Shown here piece after piece: positions 16,054 through 23,717 of a stretch of 64,000 bases of DNA. The position numbers and the translations under genes are program-made. The stretch lies in NCBI RefSeq assembly GCF_038433465.1, contig NZ_JAESVF010000004.1, positions 1 through 64,000 on the forward strand, given 5' to 3'. The notes below the pieces were generated by a model. It did no database searches, was not told where the DNA came from, and was given only the letters and a program-made list of their open reading frames with translations. Source of the DNA: Galbibacter sp038433465 (GTDB lineage: Bacteria; Bacteroidota; Bacteroidia; Flavobacteriales; Flavobacteriaceae). Each line of letters opens with the position of its first letter. Within the stretch, counting starts at the first letter, position 1.

Positions 16054-17328
16054 ATGCAGTTTCAAAATACACTCAGTTTTGCACAACAACTAGACGCAAA
16101 AGATACTTTAGCACCTTATAAAAACGAATTCACGTTTCCGGTAATTAACGGAAAAGAAGTTATTTATTTTACAGGAAATTCTTTGGGGTTACAGCCAAAA
16201 CGCACCCAAGCCTATGTAAATGAAATTATGAATGATTGGGCAGGATTGGCTGTAGAAGGTCATTTTAAAGCAGAAAAACCTTGGTGGGATTACCATGAGC
16301 GTTTGGCTGCGCCATTAGCAAAAGTGGTAGGAGCAAAGCCAGAAGAAGTAACTGTGATGAATACATTAACGGTAAATCTTCATTTGTTGATGGTGTCTTT
16401 TTATCGTCCTTCAGCAAAAAGATTTAAAATTATTTGTGAGGAAAAAGCGTTTCCTTCAGATCAATATATGTTGGCAAGTCAAGTTCGTTTTCATGGGTAT
16501 AATCCAGACGAAGCCATTGTAGAAGTTAAAAAACGTGAGGGAGAAAATTTTTGGCGAACGGAAGATATTTTACAAACAATTGAATCGGTTGGCGATGAAC
16601 TTGCATTAGTTTTAATAGGAGGAGTGAACTATTACAACGGACAAGTTTTTGATATGAAAGCAATTACTGAAGCCGGACAAAAACAAGGGGCTTTTGTAGG
16701 TTGGGATTTGGCGCATGCTGCTGGAAATATTAAACTTCAATTACACGATTGGGGTGTTGATTTTGCCGCTTGGTGTAGTTATAAATACATGAACAGCGGA
16801 CCGGGAAATGCATCGGGGATTTTTGTGAATGAAAAGTATTTAAATCGAAAAGATATTCCTCGTTTTGAGGGTTGGTGGGGTACAAAAAAAGAAACTCGTT
16901 TTTTAATGAAACCAGAGTTTGAGCCTATGGAAAATGCTGAGGCTTGGCAAATAAGCAATGCTCCTGTAATGGCTATGGCGCCGTATTTGGCTTCTCTTTC
17001 TTTGTTTGATGAGGTGAAAATGGATATCCTTATCGAGAAGAGTAAATTACTAACGGCTTATTTAGAGTTTGTTTTGCAGGAGATTGACAAGGAAATAGGC
17101 AGTTCTACCATTTTTGAAATTATAACCCCAAAAGAACGCGGTTGCCAGTTATCGGTATTTTTACACGGACAAGGGAAAGCGTTGTTTGATTATTTAATGG
17201 AAAACGGGGTAGTGACCGATTGGCGTGAGCCCAATGTCATCAGGTTAGCACCAACTCCTTTTTACAATTCGTTTGAAGAGATGTACCGATTTGGACAAAT
17301 TTTGAAACAAGGAATTTTAAAACATTAA
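16054..17328 (+). CDS. kynU: Kynureninase
   Basis: This PLP enzyme splits kynurenine or 3-hydroxykynurenine to anthranilate or 3-hydroxyanthranilate plus alanine, in tryptophan breakdown and in the kynurenine route to NAD. The length is 424 residues, usual for KynU. FTGNSLGLQPKRT is near the N-terminus, WWDYHERLA and VMNTLTVNLHLLMVSFY follow, and the PLP-binding Lys244 lies in AAWCSYKYMNSGPGN. It has its own promoter and terminator. Its pathway partner kmo lies about 6.4 kb downstream on the same strand. No 3-hydroxyanthranilate dioxygenase is in the window. Confidence 0.96.
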   Translation: MQFQNTLSFAQQLDAKDTLAPYKNEFTFPVINGKEVIYFTGNSLGLQPKRTQAYVNEIMNDWAGLAVEGHFKAEKPWWDYHERLAAPLAKVVGAKPEEVTVMNTLTVNLHLLMVSFYRPSAKRFKIICEEKAFPSDQYMLASQVRFHGYNPDEAIVEVKKREGENFWRTEDILQTIESVGDELALVLIGGVNYYNGQVFDMKAITEAGQKQGAFVGWDLAHAAGNIKLQLHDWGVDFAAWCSYKYMNSGPGNASGIFVNEKYLNRKDIPRFEGWWGTKKETRFLMKPEFEPMENAEAWQISNAPVMAMAPYLASLSLFDEVKMDILIEKSKLLTAYLEFVLQEIDKEIGSSTIFEIITPKERGCQLSVFLHGQGKALFDYLMENGVVTDWREPNVIRLAPTPFYNSFEEMYRFGQILKQGILKH

Positions 17329-17330
17329 AA

Positions 17331-17365
17331 AAAAAGGTTGTTTAATTTAATTAAACAACCTTTTT
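17331..17365. terminator. Bidirectional terminator after kynU
   Basis: AAAAAGGTTGTTTAA and TTAAACAACCTTTTT form a perfect 15-bp stem around a 5-nt loop, between convergent kynU and the pirin gene. Confidence 0.92.
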
Positions 17366-17387
17366 GATTTATAATAAACATGAGACA

Positions 17388-18104
17388 TTAATTTAATGTC
17401 ATCGGAATTTCCATTAAGAGTAATTTGGTGCTTGTATCGGCAACAATATTTAGGGTGTCAACTTCTTCAATTCCTAAAGCGTCTCTACGGTTAAGTTTTT
17501 CTTCATTTATAGAAACATCACCTTCTAACACAAAAGCATAAACACCATTTTCTGGGTTGTGAAGTTTGTACTCCAATGTTTTCCCTTCATCCATTTCAGT
17601 AATATTAAACCAAGCATCTTGATTGATAGTTACTCCAGCATCGTTTTTGTTTGGAGATACTATTTGCTGAAATTTATTTTTTCGGTCTTCTAACTTTAAA
17701 CTTATTTGGTCGTACGTAGGAGTAACATTTCTCTCTTTTGGCATTAACCAAATTTGAAGCAGTTTAAGCTCTTTGTTTAAATTTTTGTTGTATTCGCTGT
17801 GCATAATTCCAGTTCCGGCCGACATCGATTGTACATCTCCTTCTCTGATAACTTCTTTGTTTCCCATACTGTCTTCATGCTCCAAATCGCCCGAAAGCGG
17901 AATGGTAATAATTTCCATATTGTCGTGCGGGTGTTTCCCAAAGCCCATTCCTGGGGCAATTGTATCGTCGTTTAAAACTCTTAAAACACCAAAGTTCATT
18001 CGTTGTGGGTCGAAATAATTGGCAAAACTAAAACTGTGATATGCATTGAGCCAACCGTGGTTTGCATGACCACGGGTATTGGCTTTATAAAGTGTTTTTT
18101 TCAT
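17388..18104 (-). CDS. Pirin family protein (bicupin)
   Basis: This 238-residue cytoplasmic cupin is of the YhhW/pirin type. The N-terminal cupin carries the metal-binding pattern HPHDNMEIITIPLSGDLEHEDSMGN (His-x-His ... Glu ... His) and the family signature GTGIMHSEYN. The C-terminal cupin (residues about 125-238) is degenerate. Some members have quercetin 2,3-dioxygenase activity; others act as redox or transcription cofactors. The actual role here is unknown. ATG start. Confidence 0.93.
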   Translation of the reverse strand: MKKTLYKANTRGHANHGWLNAYHSFSFANYFDPQRMNFGVLRVLNDDTIAPGMGFGKHPHDNMEIITIPLSGDLEHEDSMGNKEVIREGDVQSMSAGTGIMHSEYNKNLNKELKLLQIWLMPKERNVTPTYDQISLKLEDRKNKFQQIVSPNKNDAGVTINQDAWFNITEMDEGKTLEYKLHNPENGVYAFVLEGDVSINEEKLNRRDALGIEEVDTLNIVADTSTKLLLMEIPMTLN

Positions 18105-18198
18105 CTTTTTTAAGCTTTTTTTACTACTGATTTAGACGTAGTTCTTGCTGTTTTCTTACAAGCGGAATACAACAAGGAATTTTGATTGAAAGTAGCTT

Positions 18199-18867
18199 TT
18201 ATTCTTCCGAAGTACTAATATCGATATTGGTGAAGTACAACTTAAACCTTCCGTTTTCGTTTTGGTGCATGGTGGCTAACTTGATACCTTTTATTTCCTT
18301 GTAATCTTCCCAAGTTGTCATCATACATTTTGACGAACTGTTGTTCTCTCGATATACCCATTCTTGCACTTCGTTGTCTTGATTCATATAAAAATCGTAC
18401 GCATCGCCAGGGGTATAACCACCTTCGTTAGCATAAACAATGGTTAGTTTTTTCAACGAGTCGTTGCTAATTGGAGCCAAGTCTTTGTCTGTAGTTTCGT
18501 AAGTAATTCCTTTGTCCCAAACCAATTTGTAGGGAGCAAGTAACCAATAAACATCGTTTATAAAGTTTTTGTCGGCCGCCAATTCTTCATCACTTAAAAT
18601 TTGACTTCTTTTAAAAGTGAGAGCATCACCATTTTTAATAAGTGTTACTTCATTGGTTTTTGGTTTCCAAACCCAACTTCTTTCAAAATGGGCGGTATCT
18701 CTATCTACATTAAAAGTGTATTTTATTTCTTCAACCGAGTTCCAGTTTTCAAAACCGTTGGTGTAAGCTATTTCTTCTAAAGGATTTAAATTTTTTGGAG
18801 TGACTTTTTCTTTTTTACAACTATAAAAAAGAACAACAGCGCAGAGTAATAGTACAAATGGTCTCAT
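18199..18867 (-). CDS. Lipoprotein of unknown function
   Basis: I start at the ATG at 18867, where MRPFVLLLCAVVLFYSCKK gives a lipoprotein signal peptide with lipobox Cys17. The frame from 19005 adds 46 residues through a terminator. The 222-residue product continues with a soluble domain (FENWNSVEEIKYTFNVDRD, WVWKPKTNEVTLI, VYWLLAPYKLVWDKG). This resembles the DUF6503/LolA-like convex-beta lipoproteins of Flavobacteriaceae that handle lipids, but I cannot prove it. Probably attached to the inner face of the outer membrane. Confidence 0.72.
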   Translation of the reverse strand: MRPFVLLLCAVVLFYSCKKEKVTPKNLNPLEEIAYTNGFENWNSVEEIKYTFNVDRDTAHFERSWVWKPKTNEVTLIKNGDALTFKRSQILSDEELAADKNFINDVYWLLAPYKLVWDKGITYETTDKDLAPISNDSLKKLTIVYANEGGYTPGDAYDFYMNQDNEVQEWVYRENNSSSKCMMTTWEDYKEIKGIKLATMHQNENGRFKLYFTNIDISTSEE

Positions 18868-18956
18868 CGGGGTTTTTTTTATAAAAATAGTTATTTTTTT
18901 GAATGCACATAAACTTTGTTGTTTTTGTTGAATTGTAAACTGAAATTTTAAACAAT

Positions 18957-18990
18957 AAAAAACGCCTCTTAATGAAAAGAAGCGTTTTAA
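18957..18990 (-). terminator. Terminator of the PEGA-like gene
   Basis: AAAACGCCTCTT and AAGAAGCGTTTT form a 12-bp stem with one mismatch. On the minus strand it ends in a T-run, about 55 nt past the stop at 19043. Confidence 0.7.
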
Positions 18991-19042
18991 ACTAAAATGA
19001 GCCACTGCTTTGCAGTGTTAAGTAAAAGTGTGTTGGTTGGTT

Positions 19043-19735
19043 TTATTTTACTCTCGCTTGAAACTCCGAAATGGTGTGGTCGTAGCTTCTTAAAACACGA
19101 TCCCACTCTTTGAAAAGGTGATCGCTTTTTACGCTTGTTAAAGGCTCGCCAGATTCTTCGCTTACAAGTTTCACTTTATAAACTAGCGGGTCTGAAGAAG
19201 ACTCTTTAACAATCATTCGTGTTCTAATTGTATTTTGTTTGAAAGTTTGTAAAGACCATGCAGTTCTTAAATATCCTGTTTCTTTATCGGTCATTTCAAT
19301 AACATCGATATAGTTTAATACTATTTGGTTGATAAGCTTCCAAGCTCTGTCTTTATCCATGTCGTCTACTTTAATTTCGATATCAACATTGGCAATATCT
19401 GTTTGTACAGAAGCATCAAAAGCATCGTCGTTGTTCATTTCGAAATAGTGCGACTTTGGAGGGTCGGCCATTCCTTTTTGATTACAAAACTCAATTTGTT
19501 CTGTTAAATAACCAGTTTTCTTTACAATAACAGAAACACAATCGTCTTTAGGAACCAATACTTCTGCAGACCCTTTTCCGATGGTTTTTCCGTTTACAAT
19601 AATTTCAGCATCCGATTCGGACGCGCTTACTTGAATTTTTTTCTTTCCGTAGTACAAATCATCATTTGCAACAGCTGTAGTTGTGGCAAATAATAACATA
19701 GTAATGAAAGTTAGAAGTGTAATTTTCTTTCTCAT
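19043..19735 (-). CDS. Exported protein with PEGA-like domain
   Basis: This 230-residue protein has a signal peptide (MRKKITLLTFITMLLFATTTAVA). Residues about 33-85 read IQVSASESDAEIIVNGKTIGKGSAEVLVPKDDCVSVIVKKTGYLTEQIEF (seen as repeats of V-N-G and K-x-G-Y), the pattern of a PEGA domain, with two Cys (in DDC and FCNQ) that could pair. The second half (about 100-230) is an alpha/beta domain I do not recognise (DKDRAWKLINQIVLNY). No pathway context. Confidence 0.68.
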   Translation of the reverse strand: MRKKITLLTFITMLLFATTTAVANDDLYYGKKKIQVSASESDAEIIVNGKTIGKGSAEVLVPKDDCVSVIVKKTGYLTEQIEFCNQKGMADPPKSHYFEMNNDDAFDASVQTDIANVDIEIKVDDMDKDRAWKLINQIVLNYIDVIEMTDKETGYLRTAWSLQTFKQNTIRTRMIVKESSSDPLVYKVKLVSEESGEPLTSVKSDHLFKEWDRVLRSYDHTISEFQARVK

Positions 19736-19955
19736 TTTTTAGGTTGTTTAGTTTGTTTGAATGTTTATTGATGTTACAAAAGCACTTTTTGCCAAAATGA
19801 AATATTCAAATTGTGTGTCTGTTAATTATCATTTTAACAAAAAAAGCGACTGTTTGTAGTACACAAACTTATAGTGTTCTAATTTTCATTACAATACCCT
19901 TTTTTGGGTATTTTTTTACTTACATTAGTGTGGTAAAATTCTTAATAAATAAAAA

Positions 19956-20753
19956 GTGGGCGATTTTAAGAAGATTTCTAGTTATTGGCAAGATAACTAT
20001 ACATCAAAGATTAAAACTTCCGACCGACTTATTATTCCAGAGCATTTTAAAAGTATGATTAAGCTTGTGGCCCCAGGGAAATCGTATTTTTATATTGTGA
20101 ATTTCCATACAATGGAAATGGAATATATTTCGAGTAGTGTTGCGGAGTTTACTGGTTTAGAACCTTCATCGGTTCGGATGGATCATTTGCTTTCTATGGT
20201 TGCACCTTCAGATGTGGATGCTGTTTATAATAAAGAAAAGCTTATTCAAAGTTTTTATATCGATTATTTAAAGCCAAACGAAAAGCAGGATTACAAAATT
20301 ATGTACACCTATAAAATGAATTGTTTTGACGGGAGTCAGCGTGTGATGCTACATCAGGCAACGGCTTTGTCGATTAACGATGAAGGTAGGTTTGTACACG
20401 TGTTGGGGATTCATAGCGACATTTCTTCTTTAGCAATAAAAAGCACAAACGATTTATCTTTTATAAATATCAACGGCGGAAAATCGTATTACAACATAAA
20501 CACAAGTTTGGATAAATTTTCTCCTGAACAATTGGAGCAGGTAGAAACCATTTCAAACTTGTTAACCACTCGTGAGGTACAAGTTGTAAAAGAGTTGGCT
20601 GTTGGTTGTAAAGTTTCTGAAATAGCTAAAAACTTAAATATATCTGAGCATACGGCACATACACATAAAAAAAATATACTTAAAAAAGTGGGGTGTAAAA
20701 ATTCAACGCATTTAATTACACTTTGCTTGGCAGAAGGTTTAATAAACGTTTAA
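19956..20753 (+). CDS. PAS-LuxR family transcriptional regulator
   Basis: This 265-residue protein has a PAS-like sensor (about 40-155: YFYIVNFHTMEMEYISSSVAEFTGLEP ... HVLGIHSDIS) and a C-terminal LuxR/GerE helix-turn-helix (LTTREVQVVKELAVGCKVSEIAKNLNISEHTAHTHKKNILKKVGC, about 200-245). The start is GTG at 19956. No ATG precedes the PAS domain except Met35, which would truncate little of it. No receiver domain is present, so it responds to a ligand or a protein contact rather than phosphotransfer. Its stop shares TTAA with the convergent Crp-like gene. Confidence 0.85.
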   Translation: MGDFKKISSYWQDNYTSKIKTSDRLIIPEHFKSMIKLVAPGKSYFYIVNFHTMEMEYISSSVAEFTGLEPSSVRMDHLLSMVAPSDVDAVYNKEKLIQSFYIDYLKPNEKQDYKIMYTYKMNCFDGSQRVMLHQATALSINDEGRFVHVLGIHSDISSLAIKSTNDLSFININGGKSYYNINTSLDKFSPEQLEQVETISNLLTTREVQVVKELAVGCKVSEIAKNLNISEHTAHTHKKNILKKVGCKNSTHLITLCLAEGLINV

Positions 20754-21334
20754 GTAGTTTTGTGCGCAAGTTTTCGTCTTAGTCTGCTTAAACTTTCTGG
20801 CTGTATCCCAAGGTAGTTTGCGATGAGGTAATTTGGAACGCGTTGCTCAATGTTTGGGTAAGTTTTTAAAAAGTCGAGATATCGTGCCAAGCTATCTTTG
20901 TCTAATGCTCCTAAAATTCGGTCTTGCATTGCCAAAAATGCATTGGTAAGTTTTATTCTGAAGAAACGATCGAATTTTGGGATTTCTAAAAAAAGGCGCT
21001 CTAAGTTTTCTTTCGTAATTTTTAAAAGCTTGGTGTCTTCTAAAGCTTCAATATACAGTTGCGCGGGTTGTTGTTTGTAAAACGCTTTAAAGTCGCTTAT
21101 CCACCAATCTTCAATCGCAAACTGAATTACATGTTCTTGTCCTTGCGCATCCAATTCGTATGCTTTTAAGCATCCTTCAACCACAAAATACTGCGCAGTA
21201 ACTTCTTCGTCAATTTTAATTAAAACTTCTTTTTTCTGAAGTGAAACAGGAGAAAGTAAGCTAAAGAATAGCTTTTTTTCTTCTGAAGTTAATGAGATAT
21301 ATTCTGAAACATGGTTGTAAATAGAAGCTTCCAT
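20750..21334 (-). CDS. Crp/Fnr family transcriptional regulator
   Basis: This 194-residue protein has an N-terminal cyclic-nucleotide-binding-like beta-barrel (about 25-115: VSLQKKEVLIKIDEEVTAQYFVVEGCLKAYELDAQGQEHVIQFAIEDWW). The C-terminal helix-turn-helix is reduced to RVPNYLIANYLGIQPESLSRLRRKL. The cAMP-contact residues are not conserved and there are no Fnr cysteines, so the effector is unknown. This subtype is numerous in Bacteroidota. ATG start. Confidence 0.88.
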   Translation of the reverse strand: MEASIYNHVSEYISLTSEEKKLFFSLLSPVSLQKKEVLIKIDEEVTAQYFVVEGCLKAYELDAQGQEHVIQFAIEDWWISDFKAFYKQQPAQLYIEALEDTKLLKITKENLERLFLEIPKFDRFFRIKLTNAFLAMQDRILGALDKDSLARYLDFLKTYPNIEQRVPNYLIANYLGIQPESLSRLRRKLAHKTT

Positions 21335-21387
21335 AGTTACAAATGTAAGTCAAAATTGAAAAATGAAATAATCAAATTCAGCAACAA

Positions 21388-21424
21388 ATAAAAAGCCTCC
21401 CGCTAAAAAACGAGAGGCTCTTTC
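21388..21424 (-). terminator. Terminator of the small membrane protein gene at 21516
   Basis: AGCCTC ... GAGGCT hairpin. On the minus strand it is followed by a T-run (A-run at 21389-21394 on the plus strand). Confidence 0.65.
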
Positions 21425-21515
21425 CCTAAACTAATACCTACTACTATGTAATGATTACTTTATATACGACTCAAATTTGAGTTTGGATTTTTTAAAAGTA
21501 ATTTTTTTTAAAATT

Positions 21516-21674
21516 TTATGGTCTGCGTCCAGTAGCAAGTCTGTATAATATTCCTATAATGGCCAAAACCAATAAGATATGAATTAAACTTCCTACGGCT
21601 TCTCCAAATCCGAAATAGCCTACAAGCCATCCGATAATTAAAATAACTACGATTAACCAAATGATATCTCTCAT
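21516..21674 (-). CDS. Small hydrophobic membrane protein (lmo0937/DUF5670-like)
   Basis: This 52-residue protein has two membrane helices: MRDIIWLIVVILIIGWLVGYFGF, then VGSLIHILLVLAIIGILYRL, ending ATGRRP. The layout W-L-V-G-(Y/F)-x-x-x-x-x-G-x-x-I-H-x-L-L-V-(I/L)-A matches the lmo0937 family, widespread and often stress-induced. It starts at an ATG and is followed by its own terminator. The function is unknown. The rest of 21335-22123 holds a hairpin (21846-21869) and the inverted-repeat element at 21983-22112. The 76-codon frame at 21763 is not convincing. Confidence 0.8.
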   Translation of the reverse strand: MRDIIWLIVVILIIGWLVGYFGFGEAVGSLIHILLVLAIIGILYRLATGRRP

Positions 21675-21845
21675 AACTTTATTTTTTAAGTACTCATGCG
21701 ATGATGAGTGTGGTTGATTTATAATATTAAATTACAAAAAGACTTCTGTTTTGTAAGAAGGATTAACAATCTTTAACGTGTATTCTTCTGTAATTAAGAT
21801 TTTTATAACTCAATCGAGATTTTTTTTCAGTAGCATGAAAAAGAA

Positions 21846-21869
21846 AAACCCTCACGAAAAGTAAGGGTT
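21846..21869. terminator. Hairpin, possible terminator
   Basis: AACCCT ... AGGGTT stem with a 10-nt loop and an A-rich 5' side. No gene of its own is evident nearby. Confidence 0.4.
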
Positions 21870-21982
21870 CATTGAAATATATATAGGCGCTCGAAGCGTT
21901 ATTTTTTATGTTTATTATATGTACGGTGCTATGGGTTTGTGCGGATTTTAGTACTGCGTTAAAAAAATGCAAAAAAAAATAA

Positions 21983-22112
21983 AGCTGTCTCAAAAGCTTA
22001 ATTATTTCGTCAAACTGAGCTTGACTCAGTTTCTCATTTTTTTAGAAAAAATATGATGAGATTCTGGAGTAAATCCAGAATGACGCTTTGATAAACTTTT
22101 AAGACAGCCTCT
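21983..22112. repeat. Inverted-repeat-bounded element (about 130 bp)
   Basis: The left end AGCTGTCTCAAAAGCTTA and the right end TAAACTTTTAAGACAGCCT are inverted copies. The interior contains TTTCGTCAAACTGAG and TCCAGAATGACG, which belong to the genome's REP-like vocabulary (compare 23583-23625). No coding content. Confidence 0.65.
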
Positions 22113-22123
22113 TAATTTTAAAA

Positions 22124-23221
22124 TTACTTCTGGTAAGTAGGGTAGTCTATATAACCTTTTTCTCCAGAGGAATAAAAAGTGTTGGCATCCCATTCAGCAA
22201 TCGGAGCGTTTGTAGCAAATCGTTCTACCAAATCTGGGTTTGAAATAAAAGGTTTTCCAAAAGCAACTAAATCGACGTCGCCTTCTTCCAAAATTTCATT
22301 ACCGCTTTCTTGGTTAAAATTTGTGTTAATCATTAAAGTGCCGTTGTAAAGCGGACGGTAATGTTTTGCAATTTCAGTAACTAAAAAAGGCACTTCAGAA
22401 ACATCTGTAAAAGGTTCTGATAAGTGTAAGTAAGCCAAATTGTAATCGTTTAATTTTTCAACGATATAGTCGAAAGTCGGAATGGTTTCTTCATCTGCTT
22501 GCATTCCAAACATTCCGTGCATCGATGGGTTTAGCCTAATTCCGATATTATTTTCAGGGAAAACCTGTTTGATTTCGTCTAAAACATCAAATAGAAAACG
22601 AGTTCTGTTTACAATAGTTCCACCGTAATCGTCGGTTCTTTTATTAGAACAGTTATTAAAAAACTGATGGAAAAGATAACCGTTAGACGAATGGATTTCA
22701 ACTCCGTCAAAGCCTGCTTCTTTTGCATTGATAGCTGCTTGTTTAAAATCGGAGATAGCTTTTTTAATATCCTCAAGCGTCATTTCTTTTGGCGTAACAG
22801 TTTCTTTAAAACCTTCAGGAGTAAAAACTTTATCGTTCGGATTGATAGCGCTTGGCGCCAACGGAAGTGCTCCTTTATGAAAATCTGGATGCGACATTCT
22901 TCCTACGTGCCAAAGTTGCGCAAAAATTTTCCCGTCCTTTTGGTGTACCGCTTTGGTTACTTTTTTCCAACCTTCCACTTGCGTTTCTGTGTACATTCCT
23001 GGAGTGTTTATGTAGCCAACTGCTTCTGTAGAAACCTGAGTTCCTTCAGAAATAATAAGTCCGGCACTAGCTCTTTGTTCGTAATATTGTGCAATCAAAT
23101 CGGTTGCTGTATTTTCTGGGTTGTTGGCACGAGAGCGCGTCATGGGAGCCATCACAACACGGTTTTTTAAAGTGATATTTCCTAAATTATAGCTTTCTAA
23201 TAAAGGCTGTTGTGTTTTCAT
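22124..23221 (-). CDS. Alkene reductase, old yellow enzyme family (FMN)
   Basis: This 365-residue NAD(P)H-dependent TIM-barrel reductase resembles NemA. It has VVMAPMTRSRAN near the N-terminus, IFAQLWHVGRMSHP (flavin contact), and GFDGVEIHSSNGYLFHQFF with the substrate-binding His-x-x-Asn pair; NIGIRLNPS and VAFGKPFISNPDLVERF bind the FMN phosphate. It reduces activated C=C bonds and possibly nitro compounds. The physiological substrate is unknown. ATG start, single gene. Confidence 0.95.
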   Translation of the reverse strand: MKTQQPLLESYNLGNITLKNRVVMAPMTRSRANNPENTATDLIAQYYEQRASAGLIISEGTQVSTEAVGYINTPGMYTETQVEGWKKVTKAVHQKDGKIFAQLWHVGRMSHPDFHKGALPLAPSAINPNDKVFTPEGFKETVTPKEMTLEDIKKAISDFKQAAINAKEAGFDGVEIHSSNGYLFHQFFNNCSNKRTDDYGGTIVNRTRFLFDVLDEIKQVFPENNIGIRLNPSMHGMFGMQADEETIPTFDYIVEKLNDYNLAYLHLSEPFTDVSEVPFLVTEIAKHYRPLYNGTLMINTNFNQESGNEILEEGDVDLVAFGKPFISNPDLVERFATNAPIAEWDANTFYSSGEKGYIDYPTYQK

Positions 23222-23327
23222 AGTATTTTTTTCTTTTAGAATTTAAACATGCTTTTGTTTCGTCGGAATTTTATAAAAAGACTTTCATTACTTTCGAAAT
23301 GATTATCCGAAATCTGTCATAATTCAC

Positions 23328-23426
23328 TGTCTCCTCGAGCGTAGTCGAGAGGCTATTTACTTAAGAAACTTTAAAATAAGGTCTCGACTACGCCTGTCTG
23401 CCGACAAAGGCAGGCTCGACCTGACA
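23328..23426. repeat. REP-like inverted element with an insert in one arm
   Basis: The left arm TCCTCGAGCGTAGTCGAGA and the right arm TCTCGACTACG ... CTCGAC are inverted copies. The right arm is split by the 22-bp micro-palindrome at 23393-23414, while the left arm is intact. The 23222-23717 gap contains this, a second REP-like fragment (about 23583-23625, GCGTCATTCTGAAGC ... TTCAGAATCTC) and no gene. Confidence 0.75.
23393..23414. repeat. Micro-palindrome insert (22 bp)
   Basis: Identical to the copy at 15497-15518. It is inserted between CTACG and CTCGACCTG. The inverted partner arm (23331-23350) shows the uninterrupted site. Confidence 0.8.
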
Positions 23427-23717
23427 TTTTAATCTTGGTATGAAATATTACGGATATTCAAATTCTCGAAACAAAATCAATTCATCTCAAAGGTACAATC
23501 CTGTAACATTTCATATCATTGATATAGGTTAATAAAACAGTTTAATTTGTTAACTTTGTAGCGAAGCGACTGTTTTAAAAATTATGAAAAGCGTCATTCT
23601 GAAGCTGTTTTCAGAATCTCAAAAAACTATTTTTTCAGCTTATGAGAAGCCAAGTTGATGTTGGTTTGACATATTAAACACTTTTCTGGCAGTTCCTTTT
23701 TTACATTTTATATCCTC

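Noticed and set aside
21763..21993. 76-codon frame on the minus strand
   Set aside because: It crosses a hairpin and enters the inverted-repeat element. There is no domain or signal peptide of note.
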